From Neoarius graeffei (Eukaryota > Chordata > Actinopteri > Siluriformes > Ariidae), in NCBI RefSeq assembly GCF_027579695.1, contig NC_083570.1, forward strand, positions 4,991,001 through 5,055,000: 64,000 nt of DNA, read 5' to 3'. The translations under genes and the position numbers were made by a program. Below, one piece after another: positions 10,415-24,097 of this stretch. The notes below the pieces were generated by a model that had not been told where the DNA came from, ran no database searches, and saw only the letters and a program-made list of their open reading frames with translations. Positions within the stretch are counted from its first letter, which is position 1. Each line of letters opens with the position of its first letter.

Positions 10415-13400
10415 CACGTGTGTGTGAGAGAGAGAGAAACGGTCACTAACTGATCTGGGCTGGGTTTCCCAAAAGCCTCTTAAGGCCAAGAGAGTTTTAA
10501 ATGACCTCTTAAGATCCATCATCAAGCTAACATGGTTTTCCCGAACAACATCGTAGCACAAGTCGTCCTTTAGGCCAAGTTTACATTAGACCATATCTGT
10601 CTCGTTTTCTTCGCGGATGCACTTTCCGTTTACATTAAAATGCCTGGAAACGCCGGTAAACGGGAATCCGCCAGGGTCCACGTATTCAATCCAGATCGTG
10701 TCTGGTCCGGTGCTGTGTAAACATTCAAAATACGCGGATACGCTGTGCTGAGCTCTAGCTGGCGTCGTCATTGGACAACGTCACTGTGACGTCCACCTTC
10801 CTGATTCGCTGGCGTTGGTCATGTGACGCGACTGCTGAAAAACGGCGCGGACTTCCGCCTTGTATCACCTTTCATTAAAGAGTATAAGAGTATGAAAATA
10901 CTGCAAATACTGATGCAAATACTGCCCATTGTGTAGTTATGATTGTCTTTAGGCTTGCCATCCTTCCACTTGCAAGTGGTAAGTGACGCGCATGCCCGAT
11001 ATGCGCTGGGATCACACACACAGTGGCTCAGTCCCGAATCACTGCTCGTGCACTTCACTCGCGCGCTCTGTGAGCTGTGCAGGGCTGGAGTGCGCACCCT
11101 CCAGAGGGCACTTGCTGTTCAGGGCGGAGTGATTTGGAGCGCAGGATGCCTGCGGAGCCGAGCTTATTCGTGTATTGGCGTTGCTGTGTGCACGGGAATC
11201 ATGTATTGGCGTTGCTGTGTGCACGCTAATCATTTTAAAAACGTTAATCTGATGAGCCGCTGATACGGTCTAATGTAAACCCCACCTTAGTTTGCTCAGA
11301 ATTTACGAGAGACCCGGAGCACTCGTTCAAAACAAAGAGCGACTCGCTCGCTGCCAAATCCACAGAATGTGCATGCGGCTCTGAGGGACTCTCACAGTCA
11401 GCGGGGGAAACTGGGGTTGAATCTGCTGGTGGTGTTCAATTAGTTTTCTTGTGCATTGCAAGTACATCGAGTTAATTATCAGAGGTGGACAGTAACGGAG
11501 TACATTTACTTGAGTTCTGTACAGGGTCATTCCATGCCAAATCAACAAGAGGTTATGCTCGACCATCTCAGATTTCAATGAAATTTGGAGGGCTCAGAGA
11601 TACTATTAAAAGAAGTTAATCCCCAAAACTTGAGCTTCCTATCACCAATACTTTCAGAGATACAGGCATTTGAATTTTTTTATTTTTTTGTTTTTTGCTC
11701 AAAACATACATATTTCAAAGTGCAATATAATCTTTATTATGCAAGATAGAAACCTCAAATTTTGCACAGAGAGACTCAATGTCTTGTCCTACAAGCTTCA
11801 ACTTAGAATTTCAATGGTAATTGTATATTAGATGGTGATTTTAACAAGGAAATTAAAAAGACAAATTTGCATTTTTTGCATTTTTAACTCATTCTGGAAG
11901 CTTGCCTGTGGCAGTAATGCTTGAACTAAGAATGTTATTCAAATCTACACAGAAATATCTGCCAATTTCAGTTTTACCAAGACTCCACTATTCCTAGTTT
12001 GTCTGTAATAGGGTTTTGAAATTCGCTGATTTCTAAAACATGCCATTTTCAGTAGCAAGAAATCCAATGTGGGATAGCAGTTAGGAACTTGTAAATTTTT
12101 TTTCAGTAATCCCCAAGACCCATATTTTACATTTCCAAATTTTTGTTCTGTGTCTCTCAAGCATTTTTAAACTACAGGGGTTTAAAAATCCATTTTCACC
12201 AAATTCAAATTTTTGATATATTTTCATATAACTGATATTTGAGGGCTAATAAATGCTTCAATAAGGCTCAAGTAGGTTAGGAGACATGTTTCTTCCTCAA
12301 TTTTAAATAAAATGTCAATTAATGCTCAGTATTAATTATTTGTAAATTGATTTTAATCTAAGACTGTGTAACATTAGCAATCAGTGACCAGCTATTGTGT
12401 ACCAGTCAACAGCCAGCCTTATCAATATCAACACAGCACAATAGGTGACCTTTGATACCAGAACAGGTGGCTCATATCTTATAGTTTTAGAGTCTGTAAA
12501 CTGCATACTTGTTCAGATAACATTATATTGCTTGGATTATATTAAATACATTGTAATACAGAGCACTGAGAAAATTTACCAATGTTATTAACTGAATGTG
12601 TTTCTTTGCAAGGATCGGATATTTTGAATAGTTGACTAGGGAATTTAATTGTAGTTGCTTTCAATTTGAGATCAGTATTGTAGGTATCATGCCGCCATTT
12701 TCTGTCTAAGAACTACAACTCCCAGTCCTCTTCCGCATGACCTACGTCACGCATGGGCGGGATCATCTACGTCAGTCCACCATGCGCGCATAAGTCCAGG
12801 TGGAAGCTCCGCTCTTTGTCTCTCGTGTCCGGATTCCAAGGAATCTAGACGCACAAAAGAGATGCTCTCAAACCCGAAAACACTTCCTTCTTGCAAGATT
12901 CACCATCCAGCGTGTTCTGTGCTTAACCACTGGCCAAGGTAAAAATCCAGAATAGCGCGATCTTTAAACTCAACCTGAGTTACAACCGGTTTATTCGTAT
13001 TAGAAGTGATGTCACAACTGCAGCTCAAACGCAGTTTTAATTTGTAATTAGGAGCGACCAGAATTCCTCCTGATTGAAGTTCTGTGCACATTAATCAGAG
13101 ACTTTCCTTTCATCACGAACGACACGTCAGATCAAGAGAAGTTCTCTGTCCACGGAATCGACTCACGTGCTTCATGAACAGCGAAGCTCTGCAATGGTAA
13201 ACATCTTCTCAGAACTTTGCTAGAGGCAAGATATTGAGTAAAATATATTTGGGCATAATAATTAACCTAGTTTTAGGAAGTTGCTTTATTGAAAGTGTGA
13301 ATTTAAACCCAGGTTTATTCATTACACTATTAGACATGCAGCGTGTCGAATTGAATTGTTCTGTTTGTTTAATCACATTTGTTTTTAGTTGATAGGCTGT

Positions 13401-13785
13401 GCATGTTTTTCTTTTATCTCTAACTAACATAATTATCTTAACGCACATTTTGATCTTATTAAAAGTTCAGGGGTTGGGTAATGTTATGAGTGTGGAATCC
13501 TTTTGTTACTGAGAAAACACATGCTCAACAGGCCTGACCACGCCTGATACACTTTAGATAGCTTCCCTTTTGTCTTAGCTTAGCAACACAAAGCTAATCT
13601 GGGCCTACCTCGTGCTCAAACACATTTTGGTTAGCTATACAGAACTAGCCTTTTGTCTAAACACATGGTCAAGCCCCTCCTCCACACTCAACATACCAAA
13701 ACATCAGATAAGAACATTCCAAATTTTATAGCTCCCTCACACACACACACACACACACACACACCTTGGGTCAGGCCTAGGGGCC

Positions 13786-13832
<47 letters not shown>

Positions 13833-16800
13833 ACACATAAACACACGTATATACACACCTCACTGCTTATATATATTGATTATTATTTTTACCTTTGTAT
13901 AATAAATTCATTTATTATCAAAGCTGTGTGTATTCATCTTGTTGGTGTGAACAATATCTGAAGTCCCCAATCGCAAAGAATTCAAAAAGGTGCAGATTTA
14001 TGTAATATAGTAAGTGATCAATAATAATTTGGAAATATACCATAATCTAGCTGTTTGGTAATTTATCCAGGATTAATGGTATGATTCACTAAATGATTCA
14101 TTGAACGATTCACTAAATGATTCACTGAATGATTCACTTCAAATGAGACTGATTCTATGGTATGATTCAATTCAAATGAGTCAAAGTAAATGATTCAATG
14201 GGATTGATTCATTTTAATTATTAACCTTCAAATTTAATGAGACTGATTTAATGAGATTGATCACTTAATTTCAATAATTAACAGATTGCACCTACAGTAA
14301 TTGGTGTCTCGTGTGAGGTGATTGGTTTGTTGACTTCTGGAATATTGTTCAATGACAAAAACTCAGTTTAATTCAATATCCCCAGGTGTGTTAAAACGGT
14401 TAACAGTAGCGTGATAACCATATCACAAATACTCATAACCTATTCAACTTAGGATAAGAGAGTGTTTCCAAACCAATAAACCTTATTAACTATGTAATTA
14501 ATTAATGTTAATTAATAACAATTAATTAATAATTAACTCATTGATTAATTATCTAGTATCCAGCCTAAGTAAAATGGCATCCCCTCGTGTCTCAAAAATG
14601 GAAGACAACGCTCAAGACGTGTCTCTCCTTGAGGTCATCGCAGATCTCATTCACTGCTCTGCCTCCGGGAAGGCAAACATTAAGAGCACGAGTGAGAGTG
14701 AATGCCAAAACAACATAGACAATTCAAACAAACATATGAGAGATCCAAAAAGAACAACTTTTAGTGTCCAAGTGGCACTAGGTAAGTTATTCCTATCATA
14801 CTTCCGAGATGCTGATTCAGAAATCAGACGCCTCCGTGAAGAGGTTGAAAGGCTGACTACCAGCAACGCCGAGCTGACAGCCGATAATAATGATTTACAT
14901 AGGGAGCGTGAGCTCTTGAAGACCTCCCTTGATGATTGCACCAAACGGCTAGAGAAAGCCAAAATGGTTGCTAAGAGGGCTGCCCAGGAGCAGACCCCCC
15001 AAAAGCAGCGCAAGGGGCGTGAAAGACCCCCAACAATGCGCCAAAGCTCAGAGCGGGAAGAGGCGTCCAAACCAGACACCATAAATGATCTGGTCGAGGA
15101 CCAGACACGCCGCCAAACTCCATCAACTCGCTACTCGACTCCGTCGTTTAGCCAAGATGGAGCCATCCTGCGCTCATCCGGAGCCCAGGACCCTAGCACA
15201 CCCAGGTCAGTGTGCTACAGTACCCCTGATCAATCTTCAGATGAATCAGGCTATGAATCTAGTGCGAAACGGGAACAACACCAGAGTAGCTTAGATAGTG
15301 AGTGCTCAGAAGAGCCAAGAAGGTCACACAAGGACGTGCACCAAACCCTTCGCTTACGGCAAATTGACTTGCTTGTCAAAGATGTCGAACAATTCGATCC
15401 TGACAATCAAAGAACTAATGTAAATGACTATTTACGAGAAATTGATCGATGCCTGATGGACCTGCCGAACGCCACAACACGTGAAAAACTTAAACTAATC
15501 TGGAAGACCTCCACTAGTAGCGTTCGTGCCTTTTTAGAGACACTACCCCCAAACATTCGCGATAATTATTCGAAACTTCGCAATTACATGAGGGAAGAAT
15601 ATGCGCCATACACAGATGAAACCTCCGCGACATTGTGTGCATTACAAATCAAACAAAAACGGTCTGAGGCGCCTCGTGAATATTATAGACGGCTACGTAC
15701 TGCCTATTTCCAAGGTAGTAACGCACCAGGCTTGGAAGAAGATAGAGGTTTCAAATCTCTCTTCTTACATGACCTCCACCCAAGCGTGTGGACTCAAGTC
15801 GCACTGACATGTTGACGAGCTCGCTATTCGATGAGGGAAACTAGGTGACTAGCCCAAATGACCTGGGAGACCATCGTCAAAACCGCAAACGGAAATGATG
15901 ATGAACCCAGAGTCCTTAGGCTCCAGGATGCAAATGGGCCCCCGCTAACCTTAGAAGGAGGTGAAGCTCCAAAAGGGGGACCCCCCTGGAGAAATCCCGG
16001 TCCAAACCGCCCCTTGCCGAACCATCACAAGGGTGAGTGGAAAAATCGACAAGGTAAGGCCAGGAGGGACCGAGGGTGAGTCCACAGTGACTATGGCAAT
16101 CGCCCATCACATGAAAAGGGTCGTAGGGAACAAAACGGTTGGCAGCAAAACCGTCATCCCTGCTCTGACCAGAAACGGCAGAAGCATTCCGACCGTAGCT
16201 TTAAACATAAGGGTAGAGATGAACACCACAGTAATTCAGACCCACCTGGTAAGACCTGCTCAGAGCTGGATTTTTTAAAAGCCCAGTTGGCTGAGATTGA
16301 AGAACTGTTACAAAAACAGTCAAATTCCTCAACAGATAAGATCAAAGAGCCCAAGAAAAATGACAAGCTATTCACTGGCATGACTAGGCCAGGAACCACG
16401 GGTATATCTCGTAAAAGGGGGAAAGAGATCCCTCTGAAACAGCAGGCAAGGGTCAGGATGTAGGGCCCCCCCGGTGGCTAAGGCAAACACACAAACGCAC
16501 TTCTCACATGCGCTAAAGTCTTCACCACCATTTCTCAGACACATGGCTCTCACAAGGCGACCCAATCCCAACCAAGCCCTACAACATAAACTTAGTCAGC
16601 TTCACACAAAACAAAACCCCACCGTCGTTGGATCCCACAAAACATGCACAAACTCATTGCGATGAGATTAGTGCAAACACGGATCAACCAAGCGCCACGC
16701 GAGATCAAATTTCGATGAACTTCAGTTCATGTCTTTGCACACCGAGTCCGGTGTCGAAACACCCGACATCGCGATTCCCCCTAGTGGCCACAATTCTTTG

Positions 16801-19228
16801 AAAAACCTCCCTCTATCCATCGACTCAAACACAGACACCCATTTCACTGCTGGTGTAATGGCTGCGCTATGGAACATGTTAGGCATCGAGGCGAAATTCC
16901 ATATCGCGTACCACCCTCAATTCTCTGGTCAGGCTGAACGAGCCATTCAAACCATTGTGAGCATGCTGCGAGAGTATGTCACCCACCATGGTAAAATTTG
17001 GGATGTGAAACTTCCCTTGGTGCTAAGGGCCATTCGGTCCATCCCTCATTGCGCCACTGAAGTCGCACCCTTTGGGATGATGACTGGGCGAGAGTTGGTT
17101 CTTCCCCCGCATCTCCTATACAAACCAGAGGCCATGAGCGTTGCGATTGCATACACTGCACATCAACATGTCACCAATCTACGACGCCACCTACAGTCAA
17201 CCTTTACAGGTGCCCAAAAGAATCTCGATTCGAGAGTAGGACACAAAGCCTACTACGCCCGAATCTCAGAGAAGTTCCTACCACCCTGGTCGAGACCTTT
17301 CGATCGTGGGAAAACCGTTCCCCGTCGCGTATCACATTAGGACATCTAGGCCTAATCAAATGCTTTCATATCGATTTCCATGATAATCGAATCAAACCTT
17401 GTTGAACAGTCCTCACTCCAAAAGGGGGTGGATGACAGCTAGGCCGATCCTGTCCACCTAGCTTGTATACATCACTCAACCATAAGCGTACACTAACATT
17501 CCCGGTCAGACTTCACCAACCCAATGAAGTAATAAACCTTCAGTATAACATGGTAGATAAAATACTAAAATCCGCTATTATTACTAGTGTGTATTCATCG
17601 CAAATACACCTGGCATATAGTCTTGGCAGTGCTATCCTCATTTTTGTGAATCCACAAGACTTAGAGATATGCACCCCCACTAAAGACATCCACTGGGTCT
17701 GCCCAGGCAACCCATATATAACACTATGCCAAGTTAGATAAGATGGTCTGTGTCCCTGACAGCTTTAGCCGCAGTAGCGCACGCTCTCTGGCCAGACCAC
17801 CCACTGCTATTACCAAACACAGAAGATTTCTAGAAGATTAGGTTTGCCAACCCAAACACTAATACTTCTTTCCTTCCTTCATTTCTTCTCTTTTCTTGTT
17901 TTTTTTATGCATAAGAAATTGAACACTACATGTTTCATGTTCAATGTTTAATATTTTTTTATGTGGTTTTGATCTAGTTAGATAGTGATTATATGCCCAA
18001 AATGCCTCTGTCTCCAACTGTCTTACTGGAACTCACAAGTTTACACAGTCTTCACAGGACACCATGAACTGTGCAGAACAAGTCTACCTCAAGGACTATG
18101 GACACGGGGATGATACGATACTGTGCTCTCAGTGCTATGACTCCGTCATACCCCTGAGACCAAAAGGGGGAATGTAGGTATCATGCCACCATTTTGTGTC
18201 TAAGAACTACAACTCCCAGTCCTCTTCCGCATGACCTACGTCACGTGTGGGCGGGATTATCTACGTCAGTCCGCCATGTGCGCATAAGTCCAGGTGGAAG
18301 CTCCGCTCTTTGTCTCTCGTGTCCGGATTCCAAGGAATCTAGACGCACAAAAGAGATGCTCTCAAACCCGAAAACACTTCCTTCTTGCAAGATTCACCAT
18401 CCAGCGTGTTCTGTGCTTAACCACTGGCCAAGGTAAAAGTCCAGAATAGCGCGATCTTTAAACTCAACCTGAGTTACAACTGGTTTATTCGTATTAGAAG
18501 TGACGTCACGACTGCAGCTCAAACGCAGTTTTAATTTGTAATTAGGAGCGACCAGAATTCCTCCGGATTGAAGTTCTGTGCACATTAATCAGAGACTTTC
18601 CTTTCATCACGAACGACACGTCGGATCAAGAGAAGTTCTCTGTCCACGGAATCGACTCACGTGCTTCATGAACAGCGAAGCTCTGCAACGGCAAACATCT
18701 TCTCAGAACTTTGCTAGAGGCAAGATATTGAGTAAAATATATTTGGGCATAATAATTAAGCTAGTTTTAGGAAGTTGCTTTATTGAAAGTGTGAATTTAA
18801 ACCCAGGTTTATTCATTAAACTATTAGACATGCAGCGTGTCGAATTGAATTGTTCTGTTTGTTTAATCTCATTTGTTTTCAGTTGATAGACTGTGCATGT
18901 TTTTCTTTTATCTCTTACTAACATAATTATCTTAACAATCATTTTGATCTTATTAAGAGTTCAGGGGTTGGGTCATGTTATGAGTGTGGAATCCTTTTGT
19001 TACTGAGAAAACACATACTCAACAGGCCTGACCACGCCTGATACACTTTAGATAGCTTCCCTTTTGTCTTAGCTTAGCAACACAAAGCTAATCTGGGCCT
19101 ACCTCGTGCTCAAACACATTTTGGTTAGCTATACAGAACTAGCCTTTTGTCTAAACACATGGTCAAGCCCCTCCTCCACACTCAACATACCAAAACATCA
19201 GATAAGAACATTCCAAATTTTATAGCTC

Positions 19229-19300
<72 letters not shown>

Positions 19301-19319
19301 TGGGTCAGGCCTAGGGGCC

Positions 19320-19360
<41 letters not shown>

Positions 19361-22300
19361 ACACATAAACACACGTATATACACACCTACCTGCTTGTAT
19401 ATATTGATTATTATTTTTACCTTTGTATAATAAATTCATTTATTATCAAAGCTGTGTGTATTCATCTTGTTGGTGTGAACAATATCTGAAGTCCCCAGTC
19501 ACAAAGAATTCAAAAAGGTGCAGATTTATGTAATATAGTAAGTGATCAATAATAATTTGGAAATATACCATAATCTAGCTGTTTGGTAATTTATTCAGGA
19601 TTAATGGTATGATTCACTAAATGATTCATTGAACGATTCACTAAATGATTCACTGAATGATTCACTTCAAATGAGACTGATTCTATGGTATGATTCAATT
19701 CAAATGAGTCAAAGTAAACGATTCAATGGGATTGATTCATTTTAATTATTAACCTTCAAATTTAATGAGACTGATTTAATGAGATTGATCACTTAATTTC
19801 AATAATTAACTGATTGCACCTACAGTATAAATGAGTTTGTTCTTAGACATCTAGAAATGGCTGAACTTCCTCCCTGTTCTATAGGAATTGGGCTAAAGAA
19901 AGATTCTGACTGCCATAAACTAACATACAACAGAAATTGTAAGTTAAATACACTCTCTCAGTATAGTCTGGAGCAAATTTCATTAATTAAACAGAGAACT
20001 GAACTTGAGAACATTTCAAGCACAGACACATGAGAAACGGTTTCTGATGAAATATGAAGAGCTACAGAAAAGTTGTTGTGATCCATATGAAAGGCACAAG
20101 AAAAAAGTTAAAACAGAATTACATTCAATTCTTCCTGAAACAGCAGATTCACTTTCAAAATTAAAAAATCAAAATATTAAACCTGGACAAAAATTGTGTT
20201 CTAAATGTTCACAGAGAGTGAAAGAACATTTAAGCCAAGCAGATTCAGCAGGTTCTACAGAATCAGAACAAGAGAGCATGTGTGTAGATGTGGATCCAAC
20301 ATACACTGGTGAGGTAGCCGAATCACTTGACAAAAGCCTTGTGTCAGTTGGTTGCTCTCCACTGAAAATTGCCAAGTATAGCTACAAACAGAAAACTGCA
20401 TATGGCAAAGCAAAGCTGCAACGAGTAGAAGAAACTTTACGTTCTAAAATGAAATTTTATTAATTAATGAAATTTGCTCCAGACTATACTGAGAGAGTGT
20501 ATTTAACTTACAATTTCTGTTGTATGTTAGTTTATGGCAGTCAGAATCTTTCTTTAGTCCAATTCCTATAGAACAGGGAGGAAGTTCAGCCATTTCTAGA
20601 TGTCTAAGAACAAACTCATTGATACTGATCTCAAATTGAAAGCAACTACAATTAAATTCCCTAGTCAACTATTCAAAATATCCAATCCTTGCAAAGAAAC
20701 ACATTCAGTTAATAACATAGGTAAATTTTCTCAGTGCTCTGTATTACAATGTATTTAATATAATCCAAGCAATATAATGTTATCTGAACAAGTATGCAGT
20801 TTACAGACTCTAAAACTATAAGATATGAGCCACCTGTTCTGGTATCAAAGGTCACCTATTGTGCTGTGTTGATATTGATAAGGCTGGCTGTTGACTCGTA
20901 CACAATAGCTGGTCATTGATTGCTAATGTTATACAGTCTTAGATTAAAAACAATTTACAAATAATTAATACTCAGCATTAATTGAAATTTTATTTACAAT
21001 TGAGGAAGAAACATGTCTCCTAACCTACTTGAGCCTTACTGAAGCATTTATTAACCCTCAAATATCAGTTATATGAAAATATATCAAAAATTCGAATTTG
21101 GTGAAAATGGATTTTTAAACCCCTGTAGTTTAAAAATACTTCAGAGACACAGAACAAAAATTTGGAAATGTAAAATATGGGTCTTGGGGATTGCTGAAAA
21201 AAATTTACAAGTTCCTAACTGCTATCCCACATTGGATTTCTTGCTACTGAAAATGGCATGTTTTAGAAATCGGCGAAATTCAAAACCCTATTACAGACAA
21301 ACTAGGAATAGTGGAGACTTGATAAAACTGAAATTGGTAGATATCTCTGTGTAGATTTGAATAACATTCTTAGTTTAAGCATTACTGCCACAGGCAAGCT
21401 TCCAGAATGAGTTAAAAATGCAAAAAATGCAAATTTGTCTTTTTAATTTCCTTGTTAAAATTACCATCTAATATACAATGATCACTGAAATTCTAAGTTG
21501 AAACTTGTAGGACAAGACATTGAGTCTCTCTGTGCAAAATTTAGGTTTCTATCTTGCATAATAAAGATTATATTACACTTTGAAATATGTATGTTTTGAG
21601 CAAAATGCAAAAAAATCAAAAAATTCAAATGCCTGTATCTCTGAAACCATTGGAGATAGGAAGCTCAAATTTTGGGGATTAACTTCTTTTAATAGTATGT
21701 CTGAGCCCTCCAGATTTCATGGAAATCTGAGATGGTCGAGCATAAATTTGTCAGATATTTGTTCATTTGGCATGGAATGACCCTACACTTTTTAAGTATC
21801 TGTACTTTACTTGAGTGTTATTTTTTTTAAACTTATGACTTTTCACGGGTGGCACGGTGGTGTAGTGGTTAGCACGGTCACCTCACAGCAAGAAGGTTCC
21901 GGGTTTGATCCCAGTGGCTGGCGAGGGCCTTTCTGTGTGGAGTTTGCATGTTCTCCCTGTGTCTGCGTGGGTTTCCTCCAGGTGCTCCGGTTTCCCCCAC
22001 AGTCCAAAGACATGCAGTTAGGTTGACGTGGGGCAGCCTTGGGCTGAGGTACCCGGGTGCTGTGTGGCTGCCCACTGCTCTGGGTGTGTGAGCATGTGTT
22101 TACTGCTTCAGATGGGTTAAATGCAGAGGATGAATTTCACTGTGCTTGAAGTGTGCATGTGACAAATAAAGCTCTTTTTCTTTCTTTTAACTTCACTACA
22201 TTTGAAAGACAAAATATCATACTTTTTACTCCACTACATTTCTATCAAGGTCCTCGTTACTCGTTACTATGAAGCAGCTTTGAAAGTGGATGTTTTTTTT

Positions 22301-23859
22301 CTTTTCTTTTCTAAAACGTGATTGGTTTTTCCGCAGGTGACACTGAGACAGTCTATCAGTAATCACTAGGGTCACGTCACGTCCATAGACTGGATAAAAT
22401 CAAGATCAATAATTTCTCTGCAGCATTATTTAACACGATCAGTTGATGGCAGAATGGAAGGAGGAGGTTCTTCTGGGGAATGCACACACCCACGGTTCTA
22501 TAGCTAGAACCCATGGTTCAGTTTTCTGAAAGGAATAAAGAGTCGTTTCATTTTAAATGTTTGCTTTGTTTGCCTAAAACGGAGCACATCACAGCCTACA
22601 AAAACTCACCATCCGACCTGCGGAAGCATATTGAGGGATATAAACGTTTTATTCCAAGAGAAAGCTTGCAGTGAAGTTGTCTGTGCTTTAAAGCTAGCGA
22701 TAACGTTGCAATAGCTACACAGTCTGATTAGTCAAATGACTTTCTGTGGATTTGCCAAGTTGCCATCGCCTTGTCCACGGCTAATGTTTACACATAGCTA
22801 GTAAACTTGGACACTGTTAGTTAGCATGTAAAAACGGAGTTACACTAACATGAATAACGTTCACTTTTCTGAAGTCCTTTCACAAATGTTTTATCATAAT
22901 CTTGCCAATTAAACAAAAAAATAGAAATATTTATTTTCTCATAATATTAGCTGCCCAATATGATTTCGAGTTTGAAAAGAGTTTGCTAGCATGTCAGGTG
23001 GAGCTTCACTGACACGATTCCACAGGCAGATTCATATGTGCATGAATACATACACTTAACAAATTGCTGGAATTTTTTGTTTTGATGTCAGATGATGGTG
23101 TTGCACCTTTTTTTTTTTGTTGTCTTGCTTAAAGCAGAGTTGCTGTTGGGCCGTTATTAAGCTCGAGGTGCGGATCTGGGTTTTAATCAGGTTGGATTGT
23201 CCTTTTTATTTTCTGAGCAAGCTGCATTTACAGCTGTTCCACTGTCTTCCTGATTAACACACACATACATGTGTGCACACACTGCCAGAGCCGGGTCAGA
23301 ACACTACCATGCTGCTTTGTGGTGGTGGGGAGGAGGGTTACAATAAAAAAATGAAAATGACAATGGGTCTTTTTCAGTTCAGTTGTGTTTCATTGTGTAA
23401 CATTCTACCAGGCGTTTATTCTACAGGTTCTACAAGTTAGTCAGTAAATCCAGTCAGGTGTTTCAGAGGCATTAGGTTTTGTAAGCGTTGTGGCTATAAT
23501 ACAACAATGCATTGACAGAAAATGTACTTTTAATACTTAAGGATTTTTAAAAGCAAATACTGCAGTACTTTAACTGAAGTAAAAATTTGACTGTCCAACT
23601 TTCACTTGTATCGGAGTAACATTTGCCCAGTGGGATCTGTACTTTGACTTAAGTAATGAAGTTGGGTTCTTTGTCCAGCTCTGTTAATTATTAAATAAAT
23701 ATACACAAAACACGATGAATATATTTCAGTATGTTATGGAATTACGTATGGATATCAGGATGTCACATTTATATCACTATATTTTAATCAAATTTAGCTC
23801 CATTAGGTGAGTGATTAACTAATTTAGTGTTATAAATGAGACATTTCTGCACCTCTAAT

Positions 23860-23931
<72 letters not shown>

Positions 23932-24046
23932 GTTTTGATCTGTGTGTCGTGTGTACCTAAGAAGGTTGAATTGACCTCCTTCTATATAAGGTTGACTATA
24001 TATATTAAACCTCCTTCGGTACACACTACACACAGATCAAAACCTC

Positions 24047-24097
<51 letters not shown>

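Larger units (their letters stand above)
12679..19824 (+). mobile_element. LTR retrotransposon (Ty3/Gypsy-like), pol mostly deleted
   Basis: Two near-identical LTRs (12679-14296 and 18173-19824) begin TGTAGG, end CCTACA and are flanked by a 4-bp duplication GTAT (12675-12678, 19825-19828). A polypurine tract, AAAAGGGGGAA, lies directly before the 3' LTR, and a possible primer site starting TGG is at 14302. Between the LTRs are a gag ORF, a gag tail in other frames, the second half of an integrase core and one unrecognised ORF. Protease, reverse transcriptase and RNase H are absent, so the copy is non-autonomous. It sits in the left arm of the foldback element. Confidence 0.85.
11522..21784. 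mobile_element. Long-inverted-repeat (foldback-like) element inside the hAT copy
   Basis: Left arm 11522-12678 continues, after the LTR retrotransposon, at 19829-19995. Right arm 20455-21784 is its inverse. The outer ends are AGGGTCATTCCATGCC and GGCATGGAATGACCCT. Each arm is about 1.3 kb, leaving a core of roughly 460 bp that carries one ORF (20005-20463). The arms are close to identical, with scattered mismatches. The B copy of the hAT lacks this element, so it arrived after the duplication or was lost there. The target-site duplication is unclear because the insertion site itself was a GTACTTAAGTAC palindrome. Superfamily unknown. Confidence 0.75.
11480..23683. mobile_element. Tol2-like hAT element interrupted by nested insertions
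   Basis: Ends CAGAGGTGGACAGTAA and (inverted) TTGTCCAGCTCTG, flanked by an exact 8-bp duplication TTAATTAT (11472-11479 and 23684-23691). The CAGAGGTG terminus and the repeated GTACTTAAGTA-like motifs next to it are those of the Tol2 branch of hAT. Minus nested DNA, the element is about 1.7 kb and non-autonomous. A worn BED-finger coding stretch is visible on the minus strand near 22520-22640 (clearer in the B copy at 46022-46249). A copy at the homologous site in finTRIM B shows that the insertion is older than the duplication. Confidence 0.85.

Noticed and set aside
13653..13961. Histidine/threonine-repeat protein
   Set aside because: Translation of (CA)n microsatellites inside the LTR; the same applies to frames at 10340-10561, 23830-24033 and 59867-60175.
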